Source of the DNA: Bradyrhizobium aeschynomenes
Lineage (GTDB): Bacteria; Pseudomonadota; Alphaproteobacteria; Rhizobiales; Xanthobacteraceae
Length of the DNA stretch: 52,406 nt
Direction: 5' to 3'
Assembly: GCF_013178945.1 (NCBI RefSeq)
Contig: NZ_JABFDM010000012.1
Coordinates: 129,242-181,647, forward strand
The position numbers and the translations under genes were made by a program. Below, piece after piece: positions 15,417-23,872 of this stretch; the first letter of the stretch is position 1; every line of letters starts with the position of its first letter. The notes below the pieces were generated by a model that saw nothing but the letters and a program-made list of their open reading frames with translations, had not been told where the DNA came from and made no database searches.

Positions 15417-15992
15417 ATGATCGATCGCAGGATGGTTGTTCTCGGCCTCGGCGCGTCATTGTCGAGCTTGGCGCTGACGTCGTACGGCGCCCGCGCCGAC
15501 AGCACGGCGAGCAAGACCACAGCCTACCGCTTCTCCTTCCCGGCGCTGTCCGGCGAGCCGATTCGCCTGGCCGATTTCGCGGGCAAGCCGGTCATGGTCG
15601 TGAACACGGCCTCGCAATGCGGCTACACCCCGCAATACAGCGGCCTGCAGCAGCTCTGGGGCGAGTTCCACGAGCGCGGGCTGTCGATCATCGCCGTGCC
15701 CTCCAACGACTTCCACCAGGAGCCCGGAATCGCTGGCGATATCGCCGATCTCGCCAACAAGCAATACGGCGTTACCTTCCCGATGACCGCCAAAGCGGTG
15801 GTCACCGGATCCAATGCTCACCCGTTCTACCGCTGGGCGGCGGAGGCGCGTCCCAAGGACACCCCCCGCTGGAACTTCCATAAATACCTGATCGGGCGCG
15901 ACGGCTATATCGCCGACGTCTTTGCCTCCTCGGTCGAGCCCACCGACACCCGGGTGAAGACGGCGGTGGCTCGGATGCTCGCCAACGGCTGA
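15417..15992 (+). CDS. Exported glutathione peroxidase family protein
   Basis: The ATG at 15417 follows GGGAGA at good spacing and gives 191 residues. The N-terminus (MIDRRMVVLGLGASLSSLAL) has twin Arg before a hydrophobic core and ends in a cleavage site near ARA-D, so Tat or Sec export is likely. The peroxidase fold is clear: NTASQCGYTPQY with the peroxidatic Cys68 in place of Sec, PSNDFHQEPG with Gln101, and PRWNFHKYL with Trp152-Asn153. The resolving Cys typical of many bacterial GPx proteins is not visible. It would reduce peroxides in the envelope, with thioredoxin-like or glutathione donors. Confidence 0.9.
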   Translation: MIDRRMVVLGLGASLSSLALTSYGARADSTASKTTAYRFSFPALSGEPIRLADFAGKPVMVVNTASQCGYTPQYSGLQQLWGEFHERGLSIIAVPSNDFHQEPGIAGDIADLANKQYGVTFPMTAKAVVTGSNAHPFYRWAAEARPKDTPRWNFHKYLIGRDGYIADVFASSVEPTDTRVKTAVARMLANG

Positions 15993-16151
15993 GCAACACT
16001 CGGCAAGAATGCGGCGGAAGCTGACAACTTCCCCGTGCTTTTGCCTCGTTTCCTTTTGGCGCCGATCCGGCGGCTGGGCTAGTATCCTTGCCCGGATGGT
16101 GGAGCGACTCCTGGCATTTGCGCTCCCGCAACAACCCCGAGGAAACACGAG

Positions 16152-17099
16152 ATGCGGATTGCGGCTGGATTGGTGTTCGCAAGCTCTTTGGCAGCTTCGC
16201 TGTTGACGTCTGGCGCGGCCTGGTCGCAGGCCCAGCGCACGGCGGCGGCCGCCGCCCCCGCGCCGGCCGCGGCTCAGCCGGCGGCGGCTCAGACCCAGCC
16301 GCCGCGCGCGCCCTGCATGAATCCGGAGGCGCTGGGCGTCGGCCGCACCGTCGAGATCGACACGACCGGCGGCCCGGGCTTCGGCTTCGAGCACTTCAAG
16401 GACCTCGACTTCCTGAAGGATCACGAGGTCGTTCTGACCTTCGACGACGGCCCGTGGCCGGAGAACACCCCCGGCGTGCTCAAGGCGCTGGCCGACCAGT
16501 GCACCACCGGCATCTTCTTCATCATCGGCAAGCACGCGACCTATTATCCGGAGATCCTCAAGCAGGTGTACAATGCCGGCCATACCGTGGGCACGCACAC
16601 CTGGTCGCACGCCGCGCTGACCAACAAGAAGCTGACAGACGACCAGCGCAAGGAAGAGATCGAGCTCGGCATCAGCGCCGTGAAATGGGCGCTCGGCGGC
16701 AACTCGCCCGCACCGTTCTTCCGCTTTCCGGCGCTGCAGCACCCGCCGGAGATGGTGACCTATCTCGGCAGCCGCAACATCGGCATCTTCTCCTGCGACC
16801 TCGACTCGTTCGACTTCAAGGCGCGCAATGCGCAGGCGGTGATCGACGTCACCTTCAAGAAGCTCGACAAGCTCGGCAAGGGCATCATCCTGATGCACGA
16901 CTTCCACAAGCACACGGCCGAAGCTCTGCCCGAGCTGCTCCGCCGCCTGAAGGCCGGCGGCTACAAGGTGGTCGCGATGCGGGCAAAGGCGCCGGTGCAG
17001 TCGCTTCCCAACTATGACGAGCAGCTCGGCAAGGTCGCGAAGCTTCCGACAGTGAGCCAAAGGCCGGTCTCGAGCGTTGTGACGACAGTGTCCGAATGA
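16152..17099 (+). CDS. Polysaccharide deacetylase (NodB homology domain)
   Basis: The product is 315 residues, from an ATG preceded by GAGG. A signal peptide (1-25) is followed by an Ala/Pro-rich linker (30-50), then the NodB domain. It has motif 1 LTFDDGPW (Asp98-Asp99), motif 2 THTWSH (His149, His153, metal site), motif 3 PFFRFP and motif 5 ILMHDFHKHT. This is a full CE4 metal-dependent esterase that removes N- or O-acetyl groups from cell-wall or surface polysaccharide. The exported form argues for peptidoglycan or exopolysaccharide rather than Nod factor, and no nod genes are in the window. It lies 19 bp before the next gene. Confidence 0.92.
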   Translation: MRIAAGLVFASSLAASLLTSGAAWSQAQRTAAAAAPAPAAAQPAAAQTQPPRAPCMNPEALGVGRTVEIDTTGGPGFGFEHFKDLDFLKDHEVVLTFDDGPWPENTPGVLKALADQCTTGIFFIIGKHATYYPEILKQVYNAGHTVGTHTWSHAALTNKKLTDDQRKEEIELGISAVKWALGGNSPAPFFRFPALQHPPEMVTYLGSRNIGIFSCDLDSFDFKARNAQAVIDVTFKKLDKLGKGIILMHDFHKHTAEALPELLRRLKAGGYKVVAMRAKAPVQSLPNYDEQLGKVAKLPTVSQRPVSSVVTTVSE

Positions 17100-17118
17100 C
17101 CGAGGATCCGTTTCGTCA

Positions 17119-17679
17119 GTGACCAAGCTTCGTCTCGAGGGTTATGTGATCGTGTCGGCCGACGGAATGTTGGCCGACGCCCACAATGTGATGCCGGCAG
17201 CGCTCAAATTCCCCGGCGACGCGATGTTCTTCTCCGATGCGCTCGACAGTGCCGATCTGATCGTGCACGGCCGCAACTCCTATGAAGACCAGCCGAACTC
17301 GCCGAAGCGCCGGCGGCTGGTCGTGACCCGCTCGGTGGCGGGGCTCGCGCCGGACACCGAGAAGCCACTGTCGACCCTGTGGAACCCGGCCGGCGCCTCG
17401 TTCGAGGCCGCCTGCGCGGCTGCCGGGGTCACGACGGGCACCGTGGCCATCATCGGCGGGCCGGTCGTGTTCGACATGTTCATGGACCGCTACGACACCT
17501 TTTTCCTGTCGCTCGCGCCTCACGTTTCTCTGCCCGGCGGCGCCCCCTGCTTCACGGAGATCGGTCCAGGCCGTTCGCCGCAGCAGGTGCTGACGGCCCA
17601 CGGTTTTGCGCCCGCCAATCAGCTGATGCTCGATCCCGCCCACGACGTCTGCGTCACCGCCTGGAAGCGCGCCGCCTGA
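17119..17679 (+). CDS. Dihydrofolate reductase / RibD-C-like family protein
   Basis: The product is 186 residues from GTG 17119. The fold follows the RibD C-terminal/DHFR-like pattern. An N-terminal strand has MTKLRLEGYVIVSADGMLAD, where DHFR-like proteins bind substrate. DLIVHGRNSYED matches the GRxTYE motif, and VAIIGGPVVFDMFMD matches the GGxxxxxxL nucleotide site before the last strand pair. It probably uses NAD(P)H to reduce a pterin- or pyrimidine-like ring, but the real substrate is unknown. It is only 19 bp downstream of the deacetylase gene and ends 9 bp from the convergent DoxX gene. Confidence 0.8.
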   Translation: MTKLRLEGYVIVSADGMLADAHNVMPAALKFPGDAMFFSDALDSADLIVHGRNSYEDQPNSPKRRRLVVTRSVAGLAPDTEKPLSTLWNPAGASFEAACAAAGVTTGTVAIIGGPVVFDMFMDRYDTFFLSLAPHVSLPGGAPCFTEIGPGRSPQQVLTAHGFAPANQLMLDPAHDVCVTAWKRAA

Positions 17680-17688
17680 GGCGAACTG

Positions 17689-18144
17689 CTAGATGTCGCC
17701 ATAGGCGCTCTGCTCGGGCGCCTTCGGCCCCCTGCCGTAGCCGAAGATCATGAACAATGCGCCGATGATCGAGAGATTCTTCAGAGCATCGATCAGGGTC
17801 TTGGCGTTATCGGGCGCGGCCTGATTCCAGAAATCGTGGAAGTAGAAGATCGTCAGTCCGACGAACACGATCATCAGAGCAGCGAAGAACCGCCCGAGAA
17901 AGTTGATCGCGATCATGGCGCCCGCGAAGACTTCAAAGGCGCCGGCCGCGATCGCCAGGATCTGCGGCATCGGCATCTTCGCGGCGGCCTCGAGCTGCGC
18001 CGCGTAGGGCGCGAGCAAGGTGGGGATCGTGACCTTGGCCGCGATGATGTCGGCGGTCGCCTGAATACCGAACAGCTTGGTCGCGCCCGTGTAGATGAAG
18101 ATCACGGCAAACAGAACGCGCCCGAACGTAATGAAACCCGGCAT
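17689..18144 (-). CDS. DoxX family membrane protein
   Basis: The product is about 151 residues with four membrane helices, in the usual DoxX order. The first helix is FGRVLFAVIFIYTGATKLF with the characteristic G-x-x-K-L. A loop holds the helix LLAPYAAQLEAA, then come the ILAIAAGAFEVFAGAMIAINF helix and two more, with FYFHDFWNQAAPD between them. I chose the ATG at 18144, which has AGGG upstream, although TTG 18168 and GTG 18156 are also in frame. DoxX proteins are linked to quinone or thiol redox in membranes, but the activity of this one is unknown. It is downstream of, and on the same strand as, the malic enzyme gene. Confidence 0.85.
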   Translation of the reverse strand: MPGFITFGRVLFAVIFIYTGATKLFGIQATADIIAAKVTIPTLLAPYAAQLEAAAKMPMPQILAIAAGAFEVFAGAMIAINFLGRFFAALMIVFVGLTIFYFHDFWNQAAPDNAKTLIDALKNLSIIGALFMIFGYGRGPKAPEQSAYGDI

Positions 18145-18291
18145 TCCAGCCCTCACGATCAACTTCAAACCATGTGTCGCCGGCCCGTCAGGCCGGATAT
18201 GTGACGTCGCGAACGCTTTTCAACAATAAAGGCGGGCGGAATACGACCGAAACCGGACGAATTCCGCCACACTTCGATCACGCCAACAAGG

Positions 18292-20604
18292 TTATGCGAA
18301 CAGCGTCGGCTGCGCCCTCCCCGCCCGCTCCTGGGCCTCGACGGCGGCCACCGCCGTCATGTTGAGGATGCCGCGCGCCGTGACAGAGGGTGTCAGGATA
18401 TGCGCCGGCCTGGCAGGGCCGATCAGGATCGGACCGACCGGAACTGCATCCGCCAGCACCTTGATCATCTGATAGGCGACGTTGGCGGCATCGAGGTTCG
18501 GCATGATCAGCACGTTCGCCGAGCCTTCGAGATCGGAATGCGGCAGGATCGCCTTGCGCGCGGTCGCCGACAGCGCGGTATCGCCCTGCATCTCGCCGTC
18601 GGCCTCGAGGTCCGGGCGATGCTGCTTCAGCAGCGCCGTCGCCTGCCGCATCTTGCGCGAGGACGCCGTGTCATAGCCGCCGAAATCGGAGTGCGAGACG
18701 AAGGCGATCTTCGGCTTGATGTTGAAGCGCGTGACGTGATTGGCCGCGAGCGACGCCATCTCGGCGAGCTCTTCCGCGGTCGGATCGGGCCGCACCTGGG
18801 TGTCGCCGATGAAATAGGCGCCCTTGCTGGTGATGGTGAGCGCCAGCGCCGCGTAGTCGCTGACCCCCGGCATGAAGCCGATGATCTCGCGCACGTGGCG
18901 CAGATGGCTCATGTAGCGGCCCTCGACGCCGCAGATCATCGCATCCGCCTCGCCCCTGACAACCGCGAGCGCCGCGATGACGGTGGCGTTGGTGCGAACC
19001 ACCGTGCGCGCCGCATCCGGCGTCACGCCACGACGGCCGGCGATCTCGATGTAGCTCTGCACATAGGAGCGGTAGCGCGGATCGTCCTCGGGGTTGACGA
19101 GGTCGAAGTCGCGTCCGGCCTTGATCGACAGGCCGAAGCGCTTGATGCGGGCCTCGACGACGCTCGGGCGTCCGACCAGGATCGGCCGCGCCAGCTTTTC
19201 CTCGAGCACCACCTGGGTGGCGCGCAGTACGCGTTCGTCCTCGCCCTCGGCATAGATCACGCGCACCGGCTGCGCCTTCGCCTTGGCAAACACAGGCTTC
19301 ATCACGAGGCCGGAGCGGAACGCAAAGCGTTCGAGCAGCGCGGTGTATTCGTCGAAATTGGTGATCGGCCGGGTCGCGACGCCCGACTCCATCGCGGCCT
19401 TCGCCACCGCCGGCGCGATGCGCAGGATCAGGCGCGGATCGAAGGGCGACGGGATCAGCGAGCCCGGGCCGAAGCCCTGCGTCTCGCCGGTGTCGAAGCC
19501 GCGCGACACCGCGTCCGACGGCGGGTCCTGCGCGAGCTGCGCGATCGCGTCGACCGCGGCCTGCTTCATCGCCTCGTTGATCGCGGTGGCGCCGACGTCG
19601 AGCGCGCCGCGGAAGATGAACGGGAAGCACAGCACGTTGTTGACCTGGTTCGGGAAGTCCGAACGCCCCGTGCAGATCATCGCGTCGGGCCGCGCCGCGC
19701 GCGCCTCCTCCGGCATGATCTCCGGGTTGGGATTGGCGAGCGCCATGATCAGCGGCTTCTCGGCCATCTGCTTCAGGAGCTCCTGCTTCAGCACGCCGCC
19801 GGCGGAAAGGCCCAAGAAGATGTCGGCGCCGCCGATCACGTCGGCCAAGGTCCGTTTGTCGGTCTTCTGCGCATAGACCGCCTTCCAGGGATCCATCAGC
19901 GTGTTGCGGCCCTCGTGCACGACGCCGTCGATGTCGCAGACCCAGATGTTCTCGCGTTTCGCGCCCATCGACACCAGCAGATTGAGGCAGGCGATGGCGG
20001 CGGCGCCCGCGCCCGACGTCACGATCTTGACCTCGGACAGCTGCTTGCCGGCCAGCGACAGCGCGTTCTTGATCGCGGCGCCGACGATGATCGCGGTGCC
20101 GTGCTGGTCGTCATGGAAGACCGGGATCTTCATCCGCTCCTTGAGCCGCGCCTCGATCTCGAAGCACTCCGGCCCCTTAATGTCCTCGAGGTTGATGCCA
20201 CCGAAGGTCGGCTCCAACGCCGCCACCGTCTCGACCACGCGGTCGATGGTGTCGGCGGCGATCTCGATGTCGAACACGTCGATGCCGGCGAACTTCTTGA
20301 ACAGAACCGCCTTGCCTTCCATGACCGGCTTGGATGCCAGTGGGCCGATATTGCCGAGACCGAGCACGGCGGTGCCGTTGGAAACCACGGCGACGAGATT
20401 GGCGCGCGCCGTCAGCGTCGCCGCTTCGGCCGGGTTGTTGGCGATCTCGGTGCACGCAGCCGCCACGCCCGGCGAATAGGCAAGCGCGAGGTCGCGCTGG
20501 TTGGCGAGCGGCTTGGAGGCCTGGATCTCCAGCTTGCCGGGCCGCGGCAGGCGGTGATAGGCCAGGGCTGCGGAACGAAGATCTTCAGAAAAGGACGACG
20601 ACAT
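18292..20604 (-). CDS. maeB: NADP-type malic enzyme fused to phosphotransacetylase domain
   Basis: The product is 770 residues, the normal length for the bacterial MaeB fusion. The N-terminal malic enzyme (about 1-430) has LAYSPGVAAAC, the catalytic segment VFHDDQHGTA and the nucleotide-binding SGAGAAAIACLNL. It oxidatively decarboxylates malate to pyruvate. The C-terminal part (about 445-765) is a phosphotransacetylase-like domain (VIYAEGEDERVLRA, then IGPARPAHILTPSVTARG). In characterised homologs this domain is not an active PTA and binds acetyl-CoA allosterically. GGAG lies upstream of the ATG. In rhizobia such enzymes feed acetyl-CoA and NADPH supply during growth on C4 acids. NADP versus NAD preference is not decided by the sequence. 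Confidence 0.93.
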   Translation of the reverse strand: MSSSFSEDLRSAALAYHRLPRPGKLEIQASKPLANQRDLALAYSPGVAAACTEIANNPAEAATLTARANLVAVVSNGTAVLGLGNIGPLASKPVMEGKAVLFKKFAGIDVFDIEIAADTIDRVVETVAALEPTFGGINLEDIKGPECFEIEARLKERMKIPVFHDDQHGTAIIVGAAIKNALSLAGKQLSEVKIVTSGAGAAAIACLNLLVSMGAKRENIWVCDIDGVVHEGRNTLMDPWKAVYAQKTDKRTLADVIGGADIFLGLSAGGVLKQELLKQMAEKPLIMALANPNPEIMPEEARAARPDAMICTGRSDFPNQVNNVLCFPFIFRGALDVGATAINEAMKQAAVDAIAQLAQDPPSDAVSRGFDTGETQGFGPGSLIPSPFDPRLILRIAPAVAKAAMESGVATRPITNFDEYTALLERFAFRSGLVMKPVFAKAKAQPVRVIYAEGEDERVLRATQVVLEEKLARPILVGRPSVVEARIKRFGLSIKAGRDFDLVNPEDDPRYRSYVQSYIEIAGRRGVTPDAARTVVRTNATVIAALAVVRGEADAMICGVEGRYMSHLRHVREIIGFMPGVSDYAALALTITSKGAYFIGDTQVRPDPTAEELAEMASLAANHVTRFNIKPKIAFVSHSDFGGYDTASSRKMRQATALLKQHRPDLEADGEMQGDTALSATARKAILPHSDLEGSANVLIMPNLDAANVAYQMIKVLADAVPVGPILIGPARPAHILTPSVTARGILNMTAVAAVEAQERAGRAQPTLFA

Positions 20605-20845
20605 ACGTGCTCCAGCGTTTCCGACCCGGATTTTTGGTCTCTTGAATTTCGTTCAGACGTCGGTTTTTCCGGCCGGTGGAAGCGCATGTGATGCACGTTG
20701 GACGGCTTTCATGCAACATCCGAAACCATGTTCGTCGGCATCCCGGGCCAGCGATTCCTTAATTCGCAGAAGCACATCCCTACTCCATCGATTTCCCTGA
20801 GACCATCACCCCTCTGCTGCCTAAGCGTTGGGCGGAGCATATCGA

Positions 20846-22828
20846 ATGAAACGTGTCGTCATCACAGTCCTCGTAGCGGTAGCCCTGGGCGCCGCCGGCT
20901 TCATCGGCGTCCCCTGGTACGCCCAGGCGCGCGCCGAGCGCGAGGTCGAGGCCAATTTCGCCCAGATCCGCCAGAACGGCGCCACCGCCAGCCACGGCAA
21001 GGTCGCCTTCGACCTGTGGTCGCGCAAGTTGACGATTGCCGACGTCAAGCTGGAATCCGCCAGCCAGCCGCCGGCCAGCGTGACCTTCGGCAGCATCGTC
21101 GCCACCGGGCTGAACCAGCCTGACAGCGAGCATGTCACGGCATCCAGCATCGAGATCAATGACGTCACGATGGCCGGCAGTCTGGCCGGCGCGGCGCCGA
21201 TGCGGCTCAGCTACAAGCTGCCGCAGCTGCTGGTGAAGGACTATGCCGGCCCGGCGCGGTTCGCCGCGATCCCCTCCGGCGCCAGCATGCTCGACACCTA
21301 CCGGGCACTCGCCCAGCAGTTCGTGACGATCAGCGCAGCGTCGATCTCCGTGCCGCGCACCACGGGCACCATGGACGGCGGCCCCTCGGCCGGCCCGGCC
21401 GAATTCGCCTATTCCGGGCTCACTTTCGAGACCATCAAGGCCGGCCGCATCGCCAGCTACAAGCTCGACGAGGTCACCTTCACGATGACCCCGCAGCAGC
21501 CGGGCGGCAAGGCCGACAAGATGCAGGGCCGGATGGCCGGCATCGTCCACCAGGACATGGACGCCAATGCGATCCTGGCCGTGCTCAGTCCCGACGCCGC
21601 CAAGGACGACAGGACCTATCGCATCAACGGCAAGTTCACGATGGGCGCCTACGAGATCACCACGGACTCCGGCCTGAAGATGCGCATGGAGAGCGCCAGC
21701 GCCGACGAGTTCAGCGTGCGGCCCTCCCGGCTGCAGCTGCCCGCTCTGTTCGCCATCCTGCCGGCCTCGCCGGCCGCCCAGCCGACGCCCGAGCAGGCGC
21801 GCGAGCTGATGGACCGGGTTGCCGGCATCTATGAGGGCATGGCCGTCAAGAATGCCGAGCTCCGCGGCCTTGCGATCGAGACGCCGCAAGGGCCCGCCAA
21901 GCTGGCCGCGTTCCGCCTCGACCTCCGGGACGGCAAAGGCGACATCGCCGTCGAGGGGTTTGACGGCCGTGGGCCGAACGGGCCGATCAAGCTCGGCCGC
22001 TTCGCGCTGAAGAGCTTCGATCTCGCCGGCCTGATGCATTTCGCCGCCAAATATTCCGCCGCCGGCGCCAAGCCGGCCCCGGCCGATGCGGCCGAGATGC
22101 TCAAGCTGCTCGCCGGCGTCGAGCTGAAGGCGCTGACGACACCCTACAAGTCCGGCGACAAGCCGGTGCAGATCGACACGATCAGCCTCGATTGGGGCCA
22201 ATATGTCGGCCCGATCCCGACGCAGGCCCGGCTGGTCGCCAAGATGGCCGGGCCACTCGATCCCTCCAACCCGGCATTCCTGCCGCTGCTGGTCGCCGGC
22301 ATCGACACTGCCGCGCTCGATGCAGATCTCGGCCTTGGCTGGACCGAGAGCGCCGGCACCTTCGCGTTGTCGCCGTTCAAGCTCGAGGTCAGCAATCTGG
22401 TCGGTGCATCCGCCAACGTCTCGCTGGCGCGCGTGCCGCGCGACGTGTTCACGGTCGATCTGCAGCAGGCGACGACGGCGGCGGCGCAGATCGAGGCGGC
22501 CGGGATCGAACTGACGTTGCGCGATCTCGGCGCCGTCGACGTGTTCGTCGCCAACTATGCGCGGACGCATGCGATTCCGCGTGACGCCGCGCGCAAGGCG
22601 CTGGTCGACAGCATCAAGGCGATCGGCGCCCAGTTCGCCGCTGACAATGCCGATGTCGCCGCCGCGGTCGAAGCCCTCAGCCGCTTCGTCGAGAAGCCGC
22701 GCCAGACGTTCTCGCTGAAGCTCTCGCCGCGCGCCAAGGTGCCAGCCATGCAGCTCGCCCAGCTCATCGCCATCGATCCGCCGAGTGCGCTGGCGCAGTT
22801 CAAGATCGAGGCGCAGACGGCGCCGTAA
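20846..22828 (+). CDS. Exported or membrane-anchored protein of unknown function, 660 aa
   Basis: I use the ATG at 20846 (MKRVVITVLVAVALGAAGF), which gives a short basic N-region and one hydrophobic helix, either signal peptide or anchor. A further in-frame start at 20828 adds six residues. The rest is a large periplasmic part of alternating strands (for example FDLWSRKLTIADVKLES and IEINDVTMAG) with several domain-like repeats, and it lacks catalytic motifs. This pattern recalls AsmA-like or DUF945-like proteins that line the periplasm. That is an inference from topology, not a match. It stands alone, upstream of a repeat-rich gap. Confidence 0.7.
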   Translation: MKRVVITVLVAVALGAAGFIGVPWYAQARAEREVEANFAQIRQNGATASHGKVAFDLWSRKLTIADVKLESASQPPASVTFGSIVATGLNQPDSEHVTASSIEINDVTMAGSLAGAAPMRLSYKLPQLLVKDYAGPARFAAIPSGASMLDTYRALAQQFVTISAASISVPRTTGTMDGGPSAGPAEFAYSGLTFETIKAGRIASYKLDEVTFTMTPQQPGGKADKMQGRMAGIVHQDMDANAILAVLSPDAAKDDRTYRINGKFTMGAYEITTDSGLKMRMESASADEFSVRPSRLQLPALFAILPASPAAQPTPEQARELMDRVAGIYEGMAVKNAELRGLAIETPQGPAKLAAFRLDLRDGKGDIAVEGFDGRGPNGPIKLGRFALKSFDLAGLMHFAAKYSAAGAKPAPADAAEMLKLLAGVELKALTTPYKSGDKPVQIDTISLDWGQYVGPIPTQARLVAKMAGPLDPSNPAFLPLLVAGIDTAALDADLGLGWTESAGTFALSPFKLEVSNLVGASANVSLARVPRDVFTVDLQQATTAAAQIEAAGIELTLRDLGAVDVFVANYARTHAIPRDAARKALVDSIKAIGAQFAADNADVAAAVEALSRFVEKPRQTFSLKLSPRAKVPAMQLAQLIAIDPPSALAQFKIEAQTAP

Positions 22829-22888
22829 GACTGACGCCGATCGGAGCAGCGCGCTGAAGCAGGACGTGAGTCCACGTCTCTCTCCACG

Positions 22889-23038
22889 CGTCATTCCGGG
22901 GCGCGCGCAGCGCGAGCCCGGAATCCATACTCCGGGACGGTGATTGGTGAAGGAGGTCAAGCGAGCAGACATCCCGATCCTCTCGACCGGTCGTGGTTAT
23001 GGATTCCGGGCTCGCGCTGCGCGCGCCCCGGAATGACG
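22889..23038. repeat. Perfect 41-bp inverted repeat
   Basis: The left arm at 22889-22929 (cgtcattccggggcgcgcgc onward) and the right arm at 22998-23038 are exact reverse complements over 41 bp, with a 68-bp spacer. Each arm is itself partly palindromic around ggcgcgcgcagcgcgagcc. This matches the style of dispersed intergenic GC-rich repeats common in rhizobial genomes. In RNA it would form a very stable stem. Confidence 0.9.
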
Positions 23039-23159
23039 GGCGGAGAGAGCGTGCCATCAGGCGGCAACGTTGCACGCGGAGGGATCGCGCTCGCTGATCA
23101 AGACGCACGGTTGGCACCTCGCCGTCAGCACACACGTCCACGATCCCGCGGCTGAAACG

Positions 23160-23700
23160 CCCGAGTTGGTCCGGTTCGTTCCGCCCTCGCTTAGCGAAGA
23201 GGGCGCAGGGAATGCCGGGTGCTGGCCGCAACCCATGGCCCGCCTGCGAAGAAAAATGCAGGCGGCAGGTACCACAGGTTCAGCCGGTCATCCGGCATTC
23301 CCTGCGCGGTGGGCTTGTCGGCTGCTTCGCGCTCTCCCTGGTGCACCGGGCTTGTTGGCCACCATGCGCAACAATGCGCTTGCTGCGCATTGCGCGGGAC
23401 ACCAGCGTCGGGGTGTCGAGACCACGCGACTTGACCGCCTGCAATCCGCCGTTCGTCCACACGCCATCAGCGCGTTGCGACAGACTGCAGCCACCGCCTC
23501 CCCACCTCACGTCTCGTGACGACCGCGAACCGTCCCTCTTCATCGAGGCGGGATGCGCAAGAAGATGCAGGTGATCTGCCCGACGGCGCAAGCGGAAACA
23601 GTGCGGCAAACTAACACGACGGGCAGTTGGCGCATGGCGGAGATGCGGAAATTGCCCGTCGGGCAGACACGCGGAGGAGAGCGACGAACGACGACGCTGC
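23160..23700. repeat. Probable dispersed intergenic repeat block with nested hairpins
   Basis: The block contains a 16-bp perfect inverted repeat, gcgcagggaatgccgg at 23203-23218 and its complement at 23292-23307, enclosing a smaller hairpin (ccgcctgc and gcaggcgg near 23240-23265). Near its end is a palindromic gcccgtcgggc (about 23654-23664). The composition and out-of-frame shadows resemble the noncoding repeat family found in many copies in Bradyrhizobium genomes. Copy number cannot be seen from one window. Confidence 0.55.
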
Positions 23701-23872
23701 TGTCTAAGTCGAACCGACTATGCGGATCGGACATCCGGTCTGATCGGTTCTCTCGATCCAGCCGGTCCCGATCCAACGGAAGCGACTTGCCCCGGGGACT
23801 TGGCCGCGCCGTGCACGTTCGGTTAGAACGCGACTCCCGCGAGTCGTCCCGCCTCCGTCCGAAGGAACTCTC

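Larger units (their letters stand above)
22829..23872. other. 1.04-kb gene-free region with structured repeats
   Basis: Between the 660-residue protein gene and moeA no convincing gene is present. Several short frames exist on both strands but overlap each other and the repeats. The region holds the 41-bp inverted repeat at 22889-23038, a hairpin-rich block near 23160-23700, and the moeA promoter and leader. Confidence 0.75.

Noticed and set aside
18400..20691. A 763-codon plus-strand open frame
   Set aside because: It is antisense to the malic enzyme gene, and its translation is rich in Arg, His and Asp with no domain.
20780..22972. A 730-codon minus-strand open frame
   Set aside because: It is antisense to the 660-residue exported protein, whose signal peptide and strand pattern support the plus strand.
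23070..23609. Short overlapping frames upstream of moeA
   Set aside because: They overlap inverted repeats, lack ribosome sites and give basic low-complexity products.
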